Source of the DNA: Mytilisepta virgata
Taxonomy: Eukaryota; Mollusca; Bivalvia; Mytilida; Mytilidae
Assembly (NCBI GenBank): GCA_028015205.1
Contig: CM051516.1
Coordinates: 28,386,593-28,450,592, forward strand
Length of the DNA: 64,000 bases
Direction: 5' to 3'
This document shows positions 30,401 through 38,900 of this stretch, one piece after another. The notes beneath the pieces were generated by a model. It ran no database searches. It saw only the letters and a program-made list of their open reading frames with translations, and was not told where the DNA came from. The position numbers and the translations under genes are program-made. The first letter of the stretch is position 1, and each line of letters starts with the position of its first letter.

Positions 30401-33400
30401 ATGCTATATGCAATAGGTCTACTATATTTGGTATATGGAAGGATTGTAAGGTGTACATGTCCAACTGGCAGGTGTCATCTGACCTTGACCTCATTTTCAT
30501 GGTTCAGTGGTGTGTTTTGGCCTGTTTTTTGAATACTGTATGCAATAGGTCTACTATATTTGGTGTATGGAAGGATTGTAAGGTGTACATGTCCAACTGA
30601 CAGGTGTCATCTGACCTTGACCTCATTTTCATGGTTCAGTGGTTATAGTTAAGTTTTTGTGTTTTGGCCTGTTTTTCGAATACTATATGCAATAGGTCTA
30701 CTATATTTGGTGTATGGAAGGATTTTAAGGTGTACATGTCCAACTGGCCGGTGTCATCTGACCTTGACCTCATTTTCATGGTTCAGTGGTGTGTTTGGCC
30801 TGTTTTTCGAAAACTGTATGCAATAGGTCTACTATATTTGGTGTATGGAAGGATTGTAAGGTGTACATGTCCAACTGGCAGGTGTTATCTGACCTTGACC
30901 TCATTTTCATGGTTCAGTGGTTATAGTTAAGTTTTTGTGTTTTGGCCTGTTTTTCGAATTCTGTATGCTATATGTCTGATAGCATTTACTTTCATTAGAA
31001 ATACACGACAGGCGAGACATTTTTGTGTGTCAACTCTTGTTTACAGTTATTGGAACGATAAACTAGAGAAGTCCCGAAATGGCGTCTATGTAAACAACTA
31101 CATAGCAACGACATTTTCTTGAGGTTTTTGTTGAAAATCATAGGAGAAACAAATTCTACTTCAATTTAAGCTTGTTTGTTGAAAATCGAAAATTTAACTA
31201 TCTCGGGTAGAGAAATTCCATAACACACTCGGACCTGAAGGAGAATCTATATTTATAAATTAAGTTACCCATGTAATACTGGAATACAACACAAACACAA
31301 GTTAGCATTGTGAGGTAATAGTGCTTTTATTGCAGTTCTTCATCTTAAAGGTCAATGTCTGATCTTGCCGATGATGAAAATTTTAAAAATCATATTTCCA
31401 ATTATATTTCACTAATAATTAACAATTTTTAAATAAGTATTTTTTTCATTTAGGAGGATGTATTTATGATAAAGGTACATGGGAAGATTGTGATCCAACA
31501 ACAAATAAGAGAGCCAAAAAAAAGCTGTTAACATCTGGTGATCGAAATAAATGTTCTGCAGAAAAATTAGTTTATAGATCTTGTGTTAGAGCTAATGGAC
31601 AAGGTTTGTATGAAACATGAAGTAAACCATCATGATTTCCACTGATTGAAAGTTATCCATATAAATATTCTTTACATTTGGTTATGTTTTATTTTATTTA
31701 TTTTTTAGCTTTGGGCCAGGTGAGCTTTTGTCGTCACTTTGCATCCGTCGTCCTTCTGTCCATCAGTTAACTAAATTCCTCATTTGTGAAATGAACTGAA
31801 ACTTGGTATGAAGCGTCTATGGAAGGACATTTATAAAGTTTGCATTTTTCTTTTGCTGATCTGACAACAAACATGGCTGCCATAAACAAATCTGATTTCT
31901 CTTTGGTCAGATTGATAAAATATTCTCCTCTGAAAGGCTAAAGCCAAATAAAGTGAAACTTGGTATAAAGCATGATCTATGGAAGGACTTTTATACATGT
32001 TGGATATTTTTTCCTGATCGAACAACAACTTACATGGGTGCCATGAACAAATACTATTTGTCATTGAACAAATTTTAAATCTTTTGCTCTGAAACCATAT
32101 ATCCAAATGAACTGAAGTTGGTATGAAGCATCTATGGAAGGACCTTTATAAAGTAAACATATTTTTTCAGATCAGACAACTAACATGGCTGCCAAGAACA
32201 AATCCCATTTCTCATTGGTGAAATTAAAAAAAAACTCCTCTGAAATGGTATAGCCGAATGAACTGAATCTTGGTATGAATCATCTATGGAAGGACCTTTT
32301 TTAATTTTTGGCCGGGTTACATGGAGTGAAATCCGGGTTAAAGTATGGTGAATGTTGGGCAGGTGGGTGGGGAAAGTAGGGTACCTGTTTTGTGTAATCA
32401 ACTCCTCCTACAGTATTCAATCCAGAGCCTTCACACTTAGTAGAATGTTTGTATATATATTGGACATGTTCACCTCCTATTATGGACACATTTGGAACAT
32501 TTTTGCAGAATTTCCAGATTGTGAAACTTAGTCAATTTTTAGCAACATTCTTTAAGGAGTCTACCTATTTTGTGTAATCAATTTCTCCTACACTTTTCAA
32601 TCCAGAGTCTTCAGACTTGGTAGAATGTTTGTATATATATTGGACATATGCACCTCCTATTATGGCTACATTAGGAACGCTTTTGCTCCCAGTTGCTGTA
32701 ACATTACTGTACATATTCTTATAGTATTCATTTCGTCAATTACAATAACATTTACAAATTTCCACTCCTTTAAGTCATTGTTAAGTAATGTAACCCAGCC
32801 ATTTGATTCTTTGACCCATTTTTCACAATCTTATCCTTATCAGACAACTAATTATTTGGACACCATGAACATTTCTTTATTTCTGATTCTCTCATTAAAC
32901 TGCAAAGCCAATTGAACTGGAACTTGGTATTAAGCATCGATGGAAGGTCAACTTTTGTAGAGTTTGCATAATATGTCAGATGGCTAACATTGGCACAATA
33001 AACAATTTTTATTTCTGATTGGTCTTGTGGTAGCATGGTCGCCTCGAATGCAGAAGGTCGCAAGTTTGATCCCTTGCCGGGTCGAACCAAACACACTAAA
33101 ATTGGTATTTGCTGCTGCTCTGCCAAGCACGCGGCATCTAGCAAAGATCGCCTGGTCTTCCTGTGGACAGCTACCTCGTGAGCTAGCACATTAAAAATTT
33201 GGATCAGCATGTGGGTCTAGTACAAAGCAGGGATTATATTCATTATCTTATCAACATGTTCTCGTCTTGATATGCACTTGGCTGCCACTGGACGTTAAAC
33301 AATAATCCGTCCATCCATTTGATTGGTCAGTTAAAAATGACTTGGACCTCAGAGTAAATCATCTATGAAACTACTTGTATGACAACAACTGCAGACCAAC

Positions 33401-36253
33401 ATGTTCACAAAAACTGAACTTAGTTTGAAAATAATCTTCTTGTCAAGTCATAGGACCAGAGGTAAAATCTATGCAGGTACCTTTATCAAATTTTGATATT
33501 TCTCCTCGGTTGAACGACAATAGGCTGCCATGAACAATTCTTAGATTTAATTGGTCAATTGATGCTGAACAGCTTAATGAACAAATGTAAAATAAAACAA
33601 TGTCCTCTGGACAAAATTTCATATGAAATAATGTCCACAGACAATATTTCACAGTGAAATACTGTCCTGGACAAAATTCCATTATGAAATATTGTCCTTC
33701 CCCATGAAATTTTGTCAATTCAGTCTGGACAATATTTCACTGTGATATATTGTCCGTGGATAGTTTTTTGTAGTAAAAAAAAACAAAATGTCCAAAACAA
33801 AATGTCATTATGAAATAACGTTCTTTGCTATAAATTTGGATGATTTTCTTTTGACAATATTCAATTGTTAAGAGGTGTCCCTAAAATTGGAAGCATTTAT
33901 TAATTCTATTCTATACTGACTATAGTGAGTTTATGTAAATCTTATATAAATCAAATAGTAACATATAACAGTTCTTGTTGTCATTTGTAATCAAGAAGAC
34001 AAAAGAGTTTAATAATTTTTAAATCTGATGTATGTTTATATATCCAACACCACATTCCTGGATCATAATCCTTTCAGTCAGGATAGCTAATAAAACTTCA
34101 TTTCAGTAAATAAGTAGTCAAAGACATAATTTCTATTGATTCATGCATATGTACACAGTTCCCACTATACTGTGCTATTAAGATTCTTGATCAATGTTAA
34201 TTAGATGCCATTTTCAAGATATAGAGAGATACCTGAGTATATGTAAATAAGTTTTTTTCATAAAGACATTGTATTAAATATATGCACAGGTTAATAGAAT
34301 TAAAGTGATGAACTTCAGGTTTTAACGCCATTGTGATAACATCATTGTCCATAACCACAAAAAACAATTGGCTTGTTTTCTGTTGAAAGCTGTATCATTT
34401 TATTACTTATGTTTGCTTCCTGCTGTTATTTCTATTGATGGTACAAAGTTTCATGATAATCAGTTATGAAATATTGTCCTAAAAATCAATCTGAATTACT
34501 GCCCTTTGACTAGACAAAATTACAAGTCCATCTCCGGACACAAGTTCATAGACAAGGACAAAATTTAATGATGGATATTCATGATATTTCATCCAGGAGG
34601 ACAAAATTTCACGGGACAATATTTTGATTTACAAAAATATTTCATGTTCAAAAGGATGCTAGGTTTTCAATACAGGCTCACTACTTGAGCCTTTAGTTTG
34701 CGAAAGAGCAGATTAAATATCATTTGTATATATACTATACGATATAATATAAGTAAACAAAAAACCTCAATATATATAGAGTTATGATTTTTGCATAAAA
34801 AAAGGATTTTTGTTGGAAGAAAAGTTCATTTAATACTACAATGTATTGCACTGTAAAACTTGTGTATAAAGGGCACCCATGGAACGAGAAAAATGTGCCC
34901 TTTATGAACAGGTGCCCTTTAAGTAGAGGTTAATTATGTATGCTTTGTACATGACAGGGACATTTTCACAGTGTCCTTTATAGACAGTGATTTGCTATAC
35001 AGAGGTGCCCTTTATAGCAAGTTTGACTGTAATTGAATCATTTTCATTGTTTATCATATGTCTTTTTTTAGGATACATTGTACTAAATAGTTGAGTTTCT
35101 AGGGATCACACATTAGAAAATAAACATTTTGTTGTAATCCTTATGATTTAGATTCACTGAATCACAAAAACAAAGAAAAAAATGGTTTTCATCAAAATAT
35201 AATGATTCAATAGTATTAATATTTCTGGTGCAGTGTAAAATTTTGAAAAATCTGAGCTGACTGAATTTTATAGGTACATAATTGTACATCTTCATTTAAT
35301 TAACCAAGTTCCCCTATCTGTTGACCCTTGCTCATCACATGTTGGTGGAAGTAGGAATTTGAGCAGATCGATACTTTTTTATTAAGAATTTAGATGGTCC
35401 TTTATACATGTCTTCATATGCTTTTTATTCCCTACTTGCATATATTGGAATTGTCTCCCATATGCATGAGTTATCTTTCCTGACAGACGGTGTCTTGTAT
35501 TAAGCATAAAGGGCAAAAAAGTAATCTAAATTTTTTATAAAAATGTTGAATTCAGGAAGACCTTCATCAGACATTGAAAAATTTGGGAAAATATATCCAA
35601 GAACATATCCTTAATGTGTGTGGAGGAAAATATATTACAGAAATATGACAATTTGTCCAATGATATCTATGGAAGACACTTTCCCCAAGAGCAGATAAAT
35701 CCATAAATAGGAGACAACTTATATGTATGAAAAATTGGGAATATATTTACTCGAAGGGCTTTTGCTTGATTTTCACATGAAACTTACTACATGTCTTTGC
35801 AAGCATATAATATGTGATCTTGTACATGTAAAACTACCTTTTTCGTAATTCCATTTTACCTGTCATCCCTGTACTTACAAATAATTAAAAATTTGTGAAA
35901 GAGGGGTAAAATCAGTTTGCTGAAATGTCCTAGTAGCTGTTTTTCAAATTCCGGATATGTCCTACTTTACAGTAATGATTTCTTGCAATGCATATTTTTT
36001 TTAACAAAATGGTGTTTTCGAGGCAATCATTATATGAAATGCATCTGTAGTATGAAACATCTTGTTATAAAAATCGATATTATTCATTGTTAGATTTTTT
36101 CAAATTTCTTATGTTTTTTTAGCACGATGCTTCTTTGGTACTTGGGGAGATTGGTCAGCTTGTCAAAATGGAGTACAGAAAAAGCACAGAGAAGTTGTGC
36201 AGGGAGGTGTTGATTGTCAGAAAAGAGCTGTTAAAACAAGACCTTGTTCATGA
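162..36253 (+). CDS. Pleiotrophin/midkine-family multi-module heparin-binding protein (spliced gene, 5' end outside window)
   Basis: Six exons (162-404, 1789-2067, 25608-25745, 27173-27325, 31454-31603, 36123-36253) each encode one small four-cysteine module. The pattern is C-x8-10-C, about 20 residues, C, 8-9 residues, C, with a Trp before the second Cys in five of six. Starts such as CKYNKGDWGPCD and CKYETGPWSDCD resemble the PTN/MK heparin-binding domains. All five internal junctions are phase 1, so modules can be duplicated or skipped in frame. Family members are secreted, basic growth factors that bind heparin and chondroitin sulphate; here the lysine/arginine-rich tails after modules 1 and 2 fit glycosaminoglycan binding. 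Vertebrate relatives have two modules, so at least six is an expansion. The signal peptide and any earlier exons lie left of the window. A skipped exon inside the 23.5 kb intron cannot be excluded. Family assignment is recognition-based; function is inferred. Confidence 0.82.
405..1788 (+). other. Intron between modules 1 and 2
   Basis: AT-rich, no coding signal. A short related stretch occurs twice (around 490-545 and 635-690, the CTTTGAAGGATTGTTCGC-like text), suggesting a degraded internal duplication. Confidence 0.6.
1789..2067 (+). CDS. PTN/MK-like gene, exon with module 2 and a very basic tail
   Basis: The acceptor is TTATTTCAG and the donor is CAAG|GTTAGG, both phase 1. The module starts GCNFKENVSACNHDT and has four cysteines, but the Trp normally before the second cysteine is replaced (NVSAC) and the first loop is one residue short. 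After the last Cys comes about 50 residues of almost continuous Lys/Arg/Glu/Gln (for example KKQKKMERKMKKKENKRK), resembling an extended version of the lysine-rich tail of pleiotrophin. The phase match to both neighbours argues for a real exon despite the low-complexity tail. Confidence 0.8.
3780..3990. repeat. Dispersed repeat fragment (GTGGGAGGCTTAGGTACCC)
   Basis: GTGGGAGGCTTAGGTACCC then CCATTGTTTAGTGTCTGTAC and CAAGTCAG resemble a common mussel repeat read in the opposite sense to the 5.8 kb motif. Weak support. Confidence 0.3.
5720..6100. repeat. Dispersed repeat with the CCTGACTTGGGACAGGTGCA motif
   Basis: The motif CCTGACTTGGGACAGGTGCA and neighbouring ACACAGAGTAAATATCAACA resemble parts of a mussel repeat. 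Boundaries are uncertain. Confidence 0.4.
6956..8975. mobile_element. Long tandem-unit repeat with hairpin end (GGTCGTAT family)
   Basis: Opens with a hairpin at 6961-6989 (ATACGACCGC / GTGGTCGTAT) and a (GTC)n tract. Three units of about 162 bp follow (each with TTATGACCACAAAAGGAAGG). It ends TGCGGTCGTAT...GCGGAGCATTTTA, an inverted echo of the left arm. A block at 7790-7990 recurs at 8447-8640, and G-rich runs interrupt it. No protein encoded. Confidence 0.7.
8222..8492. other. G-rich and T-rich homopolymer tracts
   Basis: Runs of 10-16 G at 8222-8234 and 8477-8492, with long T runs, lie inside the 7-9 kb repeat. Similar C runs lie at 61-81 and 37830-37844. These could form G-quadruplexes but may also be assembly-length artefacts. 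Confidence 0.5.
11577..11941. mobile_element. Harbinger-like MITE (GGCCACACC family), copy 1
   Basis: 365 bp with inverted ends of about 36 bp (GGCCACACCAAA... and ...TTTGGTGTGGCC), both including TTCTTTGGATTTT. Flanked by TTA on both sides (11574-11576, 11942-11944), the TWA target preference of PIF/Harbinger. No coding capacity. Confidence 0.8.
11963..12052. repeat. 90-bp imperfect hairpin
   Basis: TTACAAATATATA and ATACTTTC on the left pair with GAAAGTAT and TATATATTTGTAA on the right around a 10-base loop. The pairing extends outward through GGAGTC/GACTCC. It lies between a MITE and a foldback element. Confidence 0.65.
12074..12224. mobile_element. Foldback hairpin element, copy 1
   Basis: About 150 bp folding on itself: CCAGAGTGAGTTATCTTTTC plus CTAACCAATGTAGGTAAGGG pairs with the reverse complement at the right, leaving a small loop. 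A second copy is at 22.2 kb. Confidence 0.8.
12643..13027. mobile_element. Harbinger-like MITE (GGCCACACC family), copy 2
   Basis: 385 bp with the same terminal text (GGCCACACCAAT... and ...GTTTGGCC, with AGTTCTTTGGATTTT inside). Flanked by TAA at 12640-12642 and 13028-13030. The right end has lost part of the CACACC motif. Confidence 0.75.
13555..13900. repeat. Two-unit tandem repeat of about 175 bp
   Basis: TAACACAGCCTCCCACT and TTCATTGACTTAGGTTAAGT each occur twice in the same order about 170-180 bp apart, with about 80 per cent identity by eye. Confidence 0.6.
14575..14856 (-). pseudogene. Fragment of a non-LTR retrotransposon reverse transcriptase C-terminus
   Basis: A 90-odd-residue open frame with IPRNERLCKIC, then NEGHLLFYC, giving the C-x2-C...H-x4-C knuckle seen at the C-terminal end of many molluscan non-LTR reverse transcriptases. 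A stop lies directly upstream in frame and the frame starts at TTG, so this is a truncated remnant in an intron, on the strand opposite to the host gene. No catalytic RT motif is present. Confidence 0.6.
15342..15723. mobile_element. AT-rich MITE with internal palindromic motifs
   Basis: Inverted ends of about 41 bp (GGAAGCGCATTTAGGACCT... and ...AGGTCCTAAATGGGCTTCC). The inside is almost entirely variants of the near-palindromic TTCGTGATAACGAATT word in both orientations. No clear target duplication. Confidence 0.75.
17061..17558. mobile_element. 498-bp element with 29-30 bp inverted ends
   Basis: Left end TGGACACCTCAGTTCATAAA and onward to ATGGATTTTC; the right end is its near-perfect reverse complement. 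No open frame that I trust. Target duplication not resolved. Confidence 0.7.
18130..19030. repeat. Imperfect tandem repeat (TTTCAGGAAATTTACCAAAA type)
   Basis: The text TTTCAGGAAATTTACCAAAA recurs with variation about seven times, alternating with TGGTTGCTAAGTAGAAATCA and a TGATCCAAAAATATCT variant. Unit about 120-130 bp, higher-order unit about 250 bp. Confidence 0.65.
19040..19770. repeat. Imperfect tandem repeat (CCTTTGGCACAAT type)
   Basis: Four units contain GAAACCTTTGGCACAAT, GGCAGGGCAATTACTGAGCC and CGTGTAGCCGGCCCCCAGGG. Directly adjoins the preceding array, so both probably form one hairpin-less tandem-unit element. Confidence 0.65.
20840..21059 (-). pseudogene. Degenerate reverse transcriptase C-terminal remnant
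   Basis: The minus strand reads AHPLEIEIGRYYKIPRDQ, the block that normally precedes the C-x2-C knuckle of a non-LTR RT. In another frame about 30 bases later comes IEDEAHFI, the block that normally follows it. The frameshift and lost cysteines show decay. A SINE inserted just to its right at 21096. Confidence 0.5.
21096..21363 (+). mobile_element. tRNA-derived SINE, copy 1 (full length)
   Basis: Head resembles a Ser/Leu-type tRNA: GGCCTCGGTGGCCGAGTGG (A-box region) and GGTTGTGAGTTCGAATC (B box). A conserved body and a GTTAAACCCCAAC plus CAAACAAAC tail follow. Exact 10-bp duplications AAAATGTCCA flank it at 21086-21095 and 21364-21373, so the ends are firm. Confidence 0.9.
22215..22363. mobile_element. 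Foldback hairpin element, copy 2
   Basis: Same sequence and fold as the copy at 12.1 kb (GAGAAACCAGAGTGAG... and ...GATATCTCACTGTTTCCTC). A small deletion in the right arm removes part of the CTGG. Confidence 0.8.
22591..23130. repeat. GTGAGCT-type repeat, copy 1
   Basis: Opens with AACTCATAAGGTCAGTGTGAGTT (imperfect hairpin). Units contain TCTTCT...TGAAACC, AATTGGAACCAAACTT and AAGATGGCTGCCACAGC. Related to the copies at 24.0 and 54.2 kb. Confidence 0.6.
23981..24390. repeat. GTGAGCT-type repeat, copy 2
   Basis: Opens with the hairpin TAGCTCACCTGACC / GGCCATGTGAGCT, then CATCACTTGGCATCCGTTGT. Units with TCTGAAACCACTGGGCCAA follow. The right end is not clear. Confidence 0.65.
24994..25540. 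repeat. GGCCGGGTTGCAC-type repeat, copy 1
   Basis: Begins TTTTTGGCCGGGTTGCACAG with a TTGCAC/GTGCAA hairpin and a GGGCGGGCGGCGGC tract. The body carries CAACTCCTCC and CACCTC...TATGGAATTATTT, and it ends CTTTGACCCATTTTT. Related copies are at 32.3 and 36.8 kb. Confidence 0.65.
25608..25745 (+). CDS. PTN/MK-like gene, exon with module 3
   Basis: The acceptor is CTTTCTTTTGCAG and the donor is AAAC|GTTAGT. The exon encodes a single module from CKYETGPWSDCDVTTD to ILSKKCKK with the full Cys/Trp pattern and no long tail. It is 23.5 kb downstream of the previous exon, the longest intron visible. Reading past the donor meets TAG at once if unspliced, so splicing is required. Confidence 0.85.
27173..27325 (+). 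CDS. PTN/MK-like gene, exon with module 4
   Basis: The acceptor is TTTATTTTATTAG and the donor is AAAG|GTATGA. The module starts CKYITGKWGPCKNG and ends TLTKKCRGRKKIKKNK, with a short basic tail. It keeps the Trp and all four cysteines. Phase 1 at both ends. Confidence 0.85.
27705..27955 (+). mobile_element. tRNA-derived SINE, copy 2
   Basis: Same family as the copy at 21.1 kb, with the same A and B boxes. The tail is replaced by an AATAAATAAATTAATAA tract. Exact 12-bp duplications ATATAAATCATG lie at 27693-27704 and 27956-27967. A few bases are missing after the A box. Confidence 0.9.
29700..31040. mobile_element. Long tandem-unit repeat with hairpin end (GTCGAGCCTGCGACT family)
   Basis: Opens with hairpin GAGCCTGCGACTTTAGTCGC / AGAAAGCTC and a (GGC)n tract. 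About six units of 135-146 bp between 30110 and 30960 (each with TGACCTTGACCTCATTTTCA) follow, and it ends CAGGCGAGACATTT. Short open frames across the units are by-products of the repeat length. Confidence 0.75.
31454..31603 (+). CDS. PTN/MK-like gene, exon with module 5
   Basis: The acceptor is TTTTTTCATTTAG and the donor is CAAG|GTTTGT. The module starts GGCIYDKGTWEDCDPTTNKR and ends LVYRSCVRANGQ. All four cysteines and the Trp are present. Phase 1 at both ends. Confidence 0.84.
32304..32824. repeat. GGCCGGGTTGCAC-type repeat, copy 2
   Basis: Same beginning and end as the 25.0 kb copy, with two units of about 180 bp each containing TAGAATGTTTGTATATATAT. Inserted into an older repeat whose text resumes after 32.83 kb. 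Confidence 0.65.
33025..33319 (+). mobile_element. Second tRNA-derived SINE family, copy A
   Basis: Head with GGTAGCATGGTCGCCTCGAA (A box) and GGTCGCAAGTTTGATCCC (B box), then TTGCTGCTGCTCTGCCAAGC and a GACGTTAAAC end. A 9-bp duplication TGATTGGTC lies at 33016-33024 and 33320-33328. It is inserted into an older repeat. Confidence 0.85.
33590..34640. repeat. GACAAAATTTCA / TGAAATATTGTCC repeat region
   Basis: Two clusters (33.59-33.83 and 34.46-34.64 kb) of the word GGACAAAATTTCA and its inverse TGAAATATTGTCC, more than a dozen occurrences, surround ordinary AT-rich sequence. Looks like subterminal repeats at the two ends of one element of about 1 kb. Confidence 0.5.
36123..36253 (+). CDS. 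PTN/MK-like gene, terminal exon with module 6 and stop
   Basis: The acceptor follows a T-rich tract ending TTTTTTTAG. The module starts RCFFGTWGDWSACQNG and ends VKTRPCS followed by TGA at 36251-36253. Its form (two Trp, QNG turn, VKTRPC end) is closer to the N-terminal, thrombospondin-1-like domain of the PTN family than the other modules are. The protein ends one residue after the last Cys, so there is no C-terminal basic tail. Confidence 0.85.
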
Positions 36254-36560
36254 GATAGAAATTGTCACATTATCATTGTCTAAAATGTTATTGTAATTTT
36301 GGTATATTTCTTGTTAGTGAATTTGTGGGTTTTGTATAAAAGGAAGGACAAGGGAGATAACTATTGTTGACTTATTGAATATTAATTTATTGTATATGTT
36401 GTATTAAAGGAGTTATGACAGGCTTTTAATCAAGACAACACATGATCCCCTTTGATTTCATATTACAAAAAAAAAAAACTATCGATATGAACATGAAAGC
36501 TTCATCACACCTATTTATGCACGAAAGGCATTTAAAATTCAAATAAAGTGAACTTTCGGG
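36254..36560 (+). promoter_or_regulatory. 3' UTR of the PTN/MK-like gene with candidate poly(A) signal
   Basis: Non-coding sequence follows the stop. A canonical AATAAA lies at 36542-36547, about 290 bases downstream. A second A-rich AATAAA-like stretch is near 36664. The true cleavage site is unknown. Confidence 0.45.
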
Positions 36561-36780
36561 GCATTCCTTGTCATAATTCCTTTAATAGTAAAATAATGAG
36601 AATTTTTTTTAATATGATTTTATATTATTTTATTTTATTTTATTGTTATTATTTTTTTGTACAAAATAAAAAAAACTTCCAAAAGATTTATAACCTGTCA
36701 CATTGGCTGAGATAAATTTTGGTCCAAATGTAAATCAACTCAATACTTGATGACTGATTTTTTTATTTCTATCATGATAA

Positions 36781-37279
36781 TTTTTGGCCAGGTTGCAAGT
36801 TTTCAACCCAGATTTATCAAACTCCAAAGGAAGAATGTACACATATTGAAGTTGTGCACCTGCTATTATGGAATTGTTTGAATAATTTTTTCCCATTTTT
36901 CAAACTTGGGAACCTAGTCATTTTTCCATCAAAATGTGCATATATATTAAAGATGTTCACCTGTATTTATAATTTCCTCCATAATATTGTTGACCTGTGT
37001 TTATAATTTCCTCCATAATATTGTCGAATTATTTGAAGAATTTTTGTCCGTAAAAAAAATATAAAAGTTTGTTGGTAGTTCACACAGTAAAATTGATACT
37101 AGTCTGATCTTATCTTAAACTCTCCGATCATCGTGAAAATGTGAGTTGACACAGTGCCACTGATCAGAATTCCAAATTGATTTCATACAATACCTTTATC
37201 TTGAAAGATGCTATTAACTTCTCCATGGTTCATAACCCATTCTTTGCCACCTGGCCATTTGTGACTTTGACCCATTTTT
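36781..37279. repeat. GGCCGGGTTGCAC-type repeat, copy 3 (degraded)
   Basis: Begins TTTTTGGCCAGGTTGCAAG, shares the CACCTGCTATTATGGAATTG body and ends GACTTTGACCCATTTTT. Lies just past the 3' UTR of the PTN/MK-like gene. Confidence 0.55.
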
Positions 37280-37819
37280 ATAGCATAGAATCAAAAACCA
37301 CATTTCAAACAATACTGACAGTAAAAGGCATCATTTGAGACCTTTTCAATGAAATAAAAGAAAAAATATATATACATTTTAACATGTTTACCATGTTTAG
37401 TATATAAAATAAGATAATAATGTATACATTTTTGTATATATCTGAATAAATTGTCAATTTGGCAAGATAAGTATCTGCTATTTAAACATGGATACTTGTA
37501 TGAAGTAATTATATGCATATGTATAGATTTTATTCTCATAAAACCATTTTTCATCAGATTCAATTCAATTTTTACATTTTTGTAGAACTGATTTTTTATG
37601 TCATAGTTCATTTTCGTGATTATTATACATTTTGTATTCAAATAACTTTGAATTTGAATCAGATGGAAAATCAAATTGCTTAAAAACATCTTGATATAAC
37701 AAAAATGCATATAGTTTCAGGTATTTTGTTGATAAAAAAAGGGATTGAAAGTATTTTCATTTTGTTTAACTAGCCATGATCCCAAGCACAAAAAAAGAGA
37801 TGTTGACAGTTTTCCTAAT

Positions 37820-38085
37820 ATTTATTATACCCCCCCCCCCCCCCTCTAAAGGAGAGAGGGTATACTGATTTCCATAACAAAATTCTTCGTCACACTTTTC
37901 TCTGTGAATAATCCTCACAGCCGCTTGATATTTTGTCACAAGCCTTCTATAGGTATGCCATATCATGGGATACATTTTCGGACCAAAGCGATATTAACTT
38001 CCTGTTTGATGACTTTGTTTATTTTTTCGACTTACATGCGGCGGGGGTATCACTAGTGAGCAATGGTTCACAGTACATCTTGTTT
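37820..38085. mobile_element. Short member of the hairpin-ended repeat group (TATACCCCC family)
   Basis: Left hairpin TATACCCCCC... / GGAGAGAGGGTATA; right end GCGGGGGTATCACTAGTGAG plus a small GTGAGC/GTTCAC hairpin. The right end is the inverted echo of the left arm. Tandem units are missing. Confidence 0.6.
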
Positions 38086-38650
38086 AAAAAGGGACACAAA
38101 GGACTTGATTGTGTTTGTATTAAATGTGTTTTGCTGAAAATTAGTTAACCAAAGGGATTCCTCAAATGATTTATTGATCAAGATATTTGTGCTAAAAATA
38201 ATTTAAAACCCAGGTAACTGAAAATTTTGTACCAATTCCTAACAGAACTACCCAACTGCTGCAGATATCCTTCATTGGCCTATTTGCAGTCATATGTATT
38301 TTTTTTATATTCGAAATAGAAAGATATGTGTTTGTTTATATTCATATTCATTTAATATTTTTTTATGGCACACTTTATATTTTTTCTTAATATTGATTGT
38401 ATGGAGAATATCATAATTCAATAATACATGTATTGTATGACTTTTCATTGTGCAATATTTTAGGTATACATATTATTGTTTATGCAATAATTATAAACTA
38501 ATTATACTTTCAATTGCCATAATTTCTCTATTTTTTCATTGGTGCAATTTTTTGAATTTTGTGGAAAAATGGATTTGGAAACCTTTAATTTTTCCTCACT
38601 TATGAAGTTGTCAAATAGTTATTGTCATGAAGTCTGAATTTTCAACATTA

Positions 38651-38900
38651 GGGAGCAACCATTTGATTTTTGTTGGGGAGCTAGGATCAAATTTGAAATA
38701 AAAAGACAGGATCACTTTAGGTGTGAAAAAAAAATTGCTGGACCCGTGTCACGAAATGTTTTGGTTTAAATGAAACTGAAAATTTAAGCTGCAGTAGCAG
38801 CTGAAAAAAAAATTCAGGTCCAAAATTTCAATGAAAAAAATATGCAGGATCAAACATTTGATCCTAGCCCTTCTCCCATAAAAATCAAATGGTTGCTCCC
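38651..38900. mobile_element. Harbinger-like MITE (GGGAGCAACC family)
   Basis: 250 bp with inverted ends GGGAGCAACCATTTGATTTT and its reverse complement, extended by GCTAGGATCAAA. Flanked by TTA at 38648-38650 and 38901-38903. No open frame. Confidence 0.8.

Larger units (their letters stand above)
27326..31453 (+). other. Intron between modules 4 and 5
   Basis: Contains a SINE at 27.7 kb and a long tandem-unit repeat at 29.7-31.0 kb. The stretch 28.0-29.6 kb is AT-rich and featureless apart from a short repeat near 29.15-29.26 kb that recurs at 34.9 kb. Confidence 0.6.
31701..33560 (+). repeat. GTGAGCT-type repeat, second subfamily, interrupted
   Basis: Same family as the reverse copy at 46.4-47.1 kb: GGGCCAGGTGAGCTTTTGTC, then units with CTATGGAAGGAC and ACATGGCTGCCA. 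Split by the repeat at 32304-32824 and by the SINE at 33025-33319. Its text continues on both sides of each. Confidence 0.6.
31604..36122 (+). other. Intron between modules 5 and 6
   Basis: Nested repeats occupy 31.7-33.5 kb and a GACAAAATTTCA-type repeat 33.6-34.6 kb. The part from 35.1 to 36.1 kb shows nothing recognisable. Confidence 0.6.

Noticed and set aside
30385..30930. Two frames encoding repeated CFSNAICNRSTIFG-type peptides
   Set aside because: They are translations of the tandem units of the 29.7-31.0 kb repeat, with unit lengths not multiples of three throughout.
37291..37710. 139-residue open frame on the minus strand
   Set aside because: Composition follows the AT-rich DNA (Ile, Tyr, Phe, Lys, Asn), no motif, no splice or codon signal.
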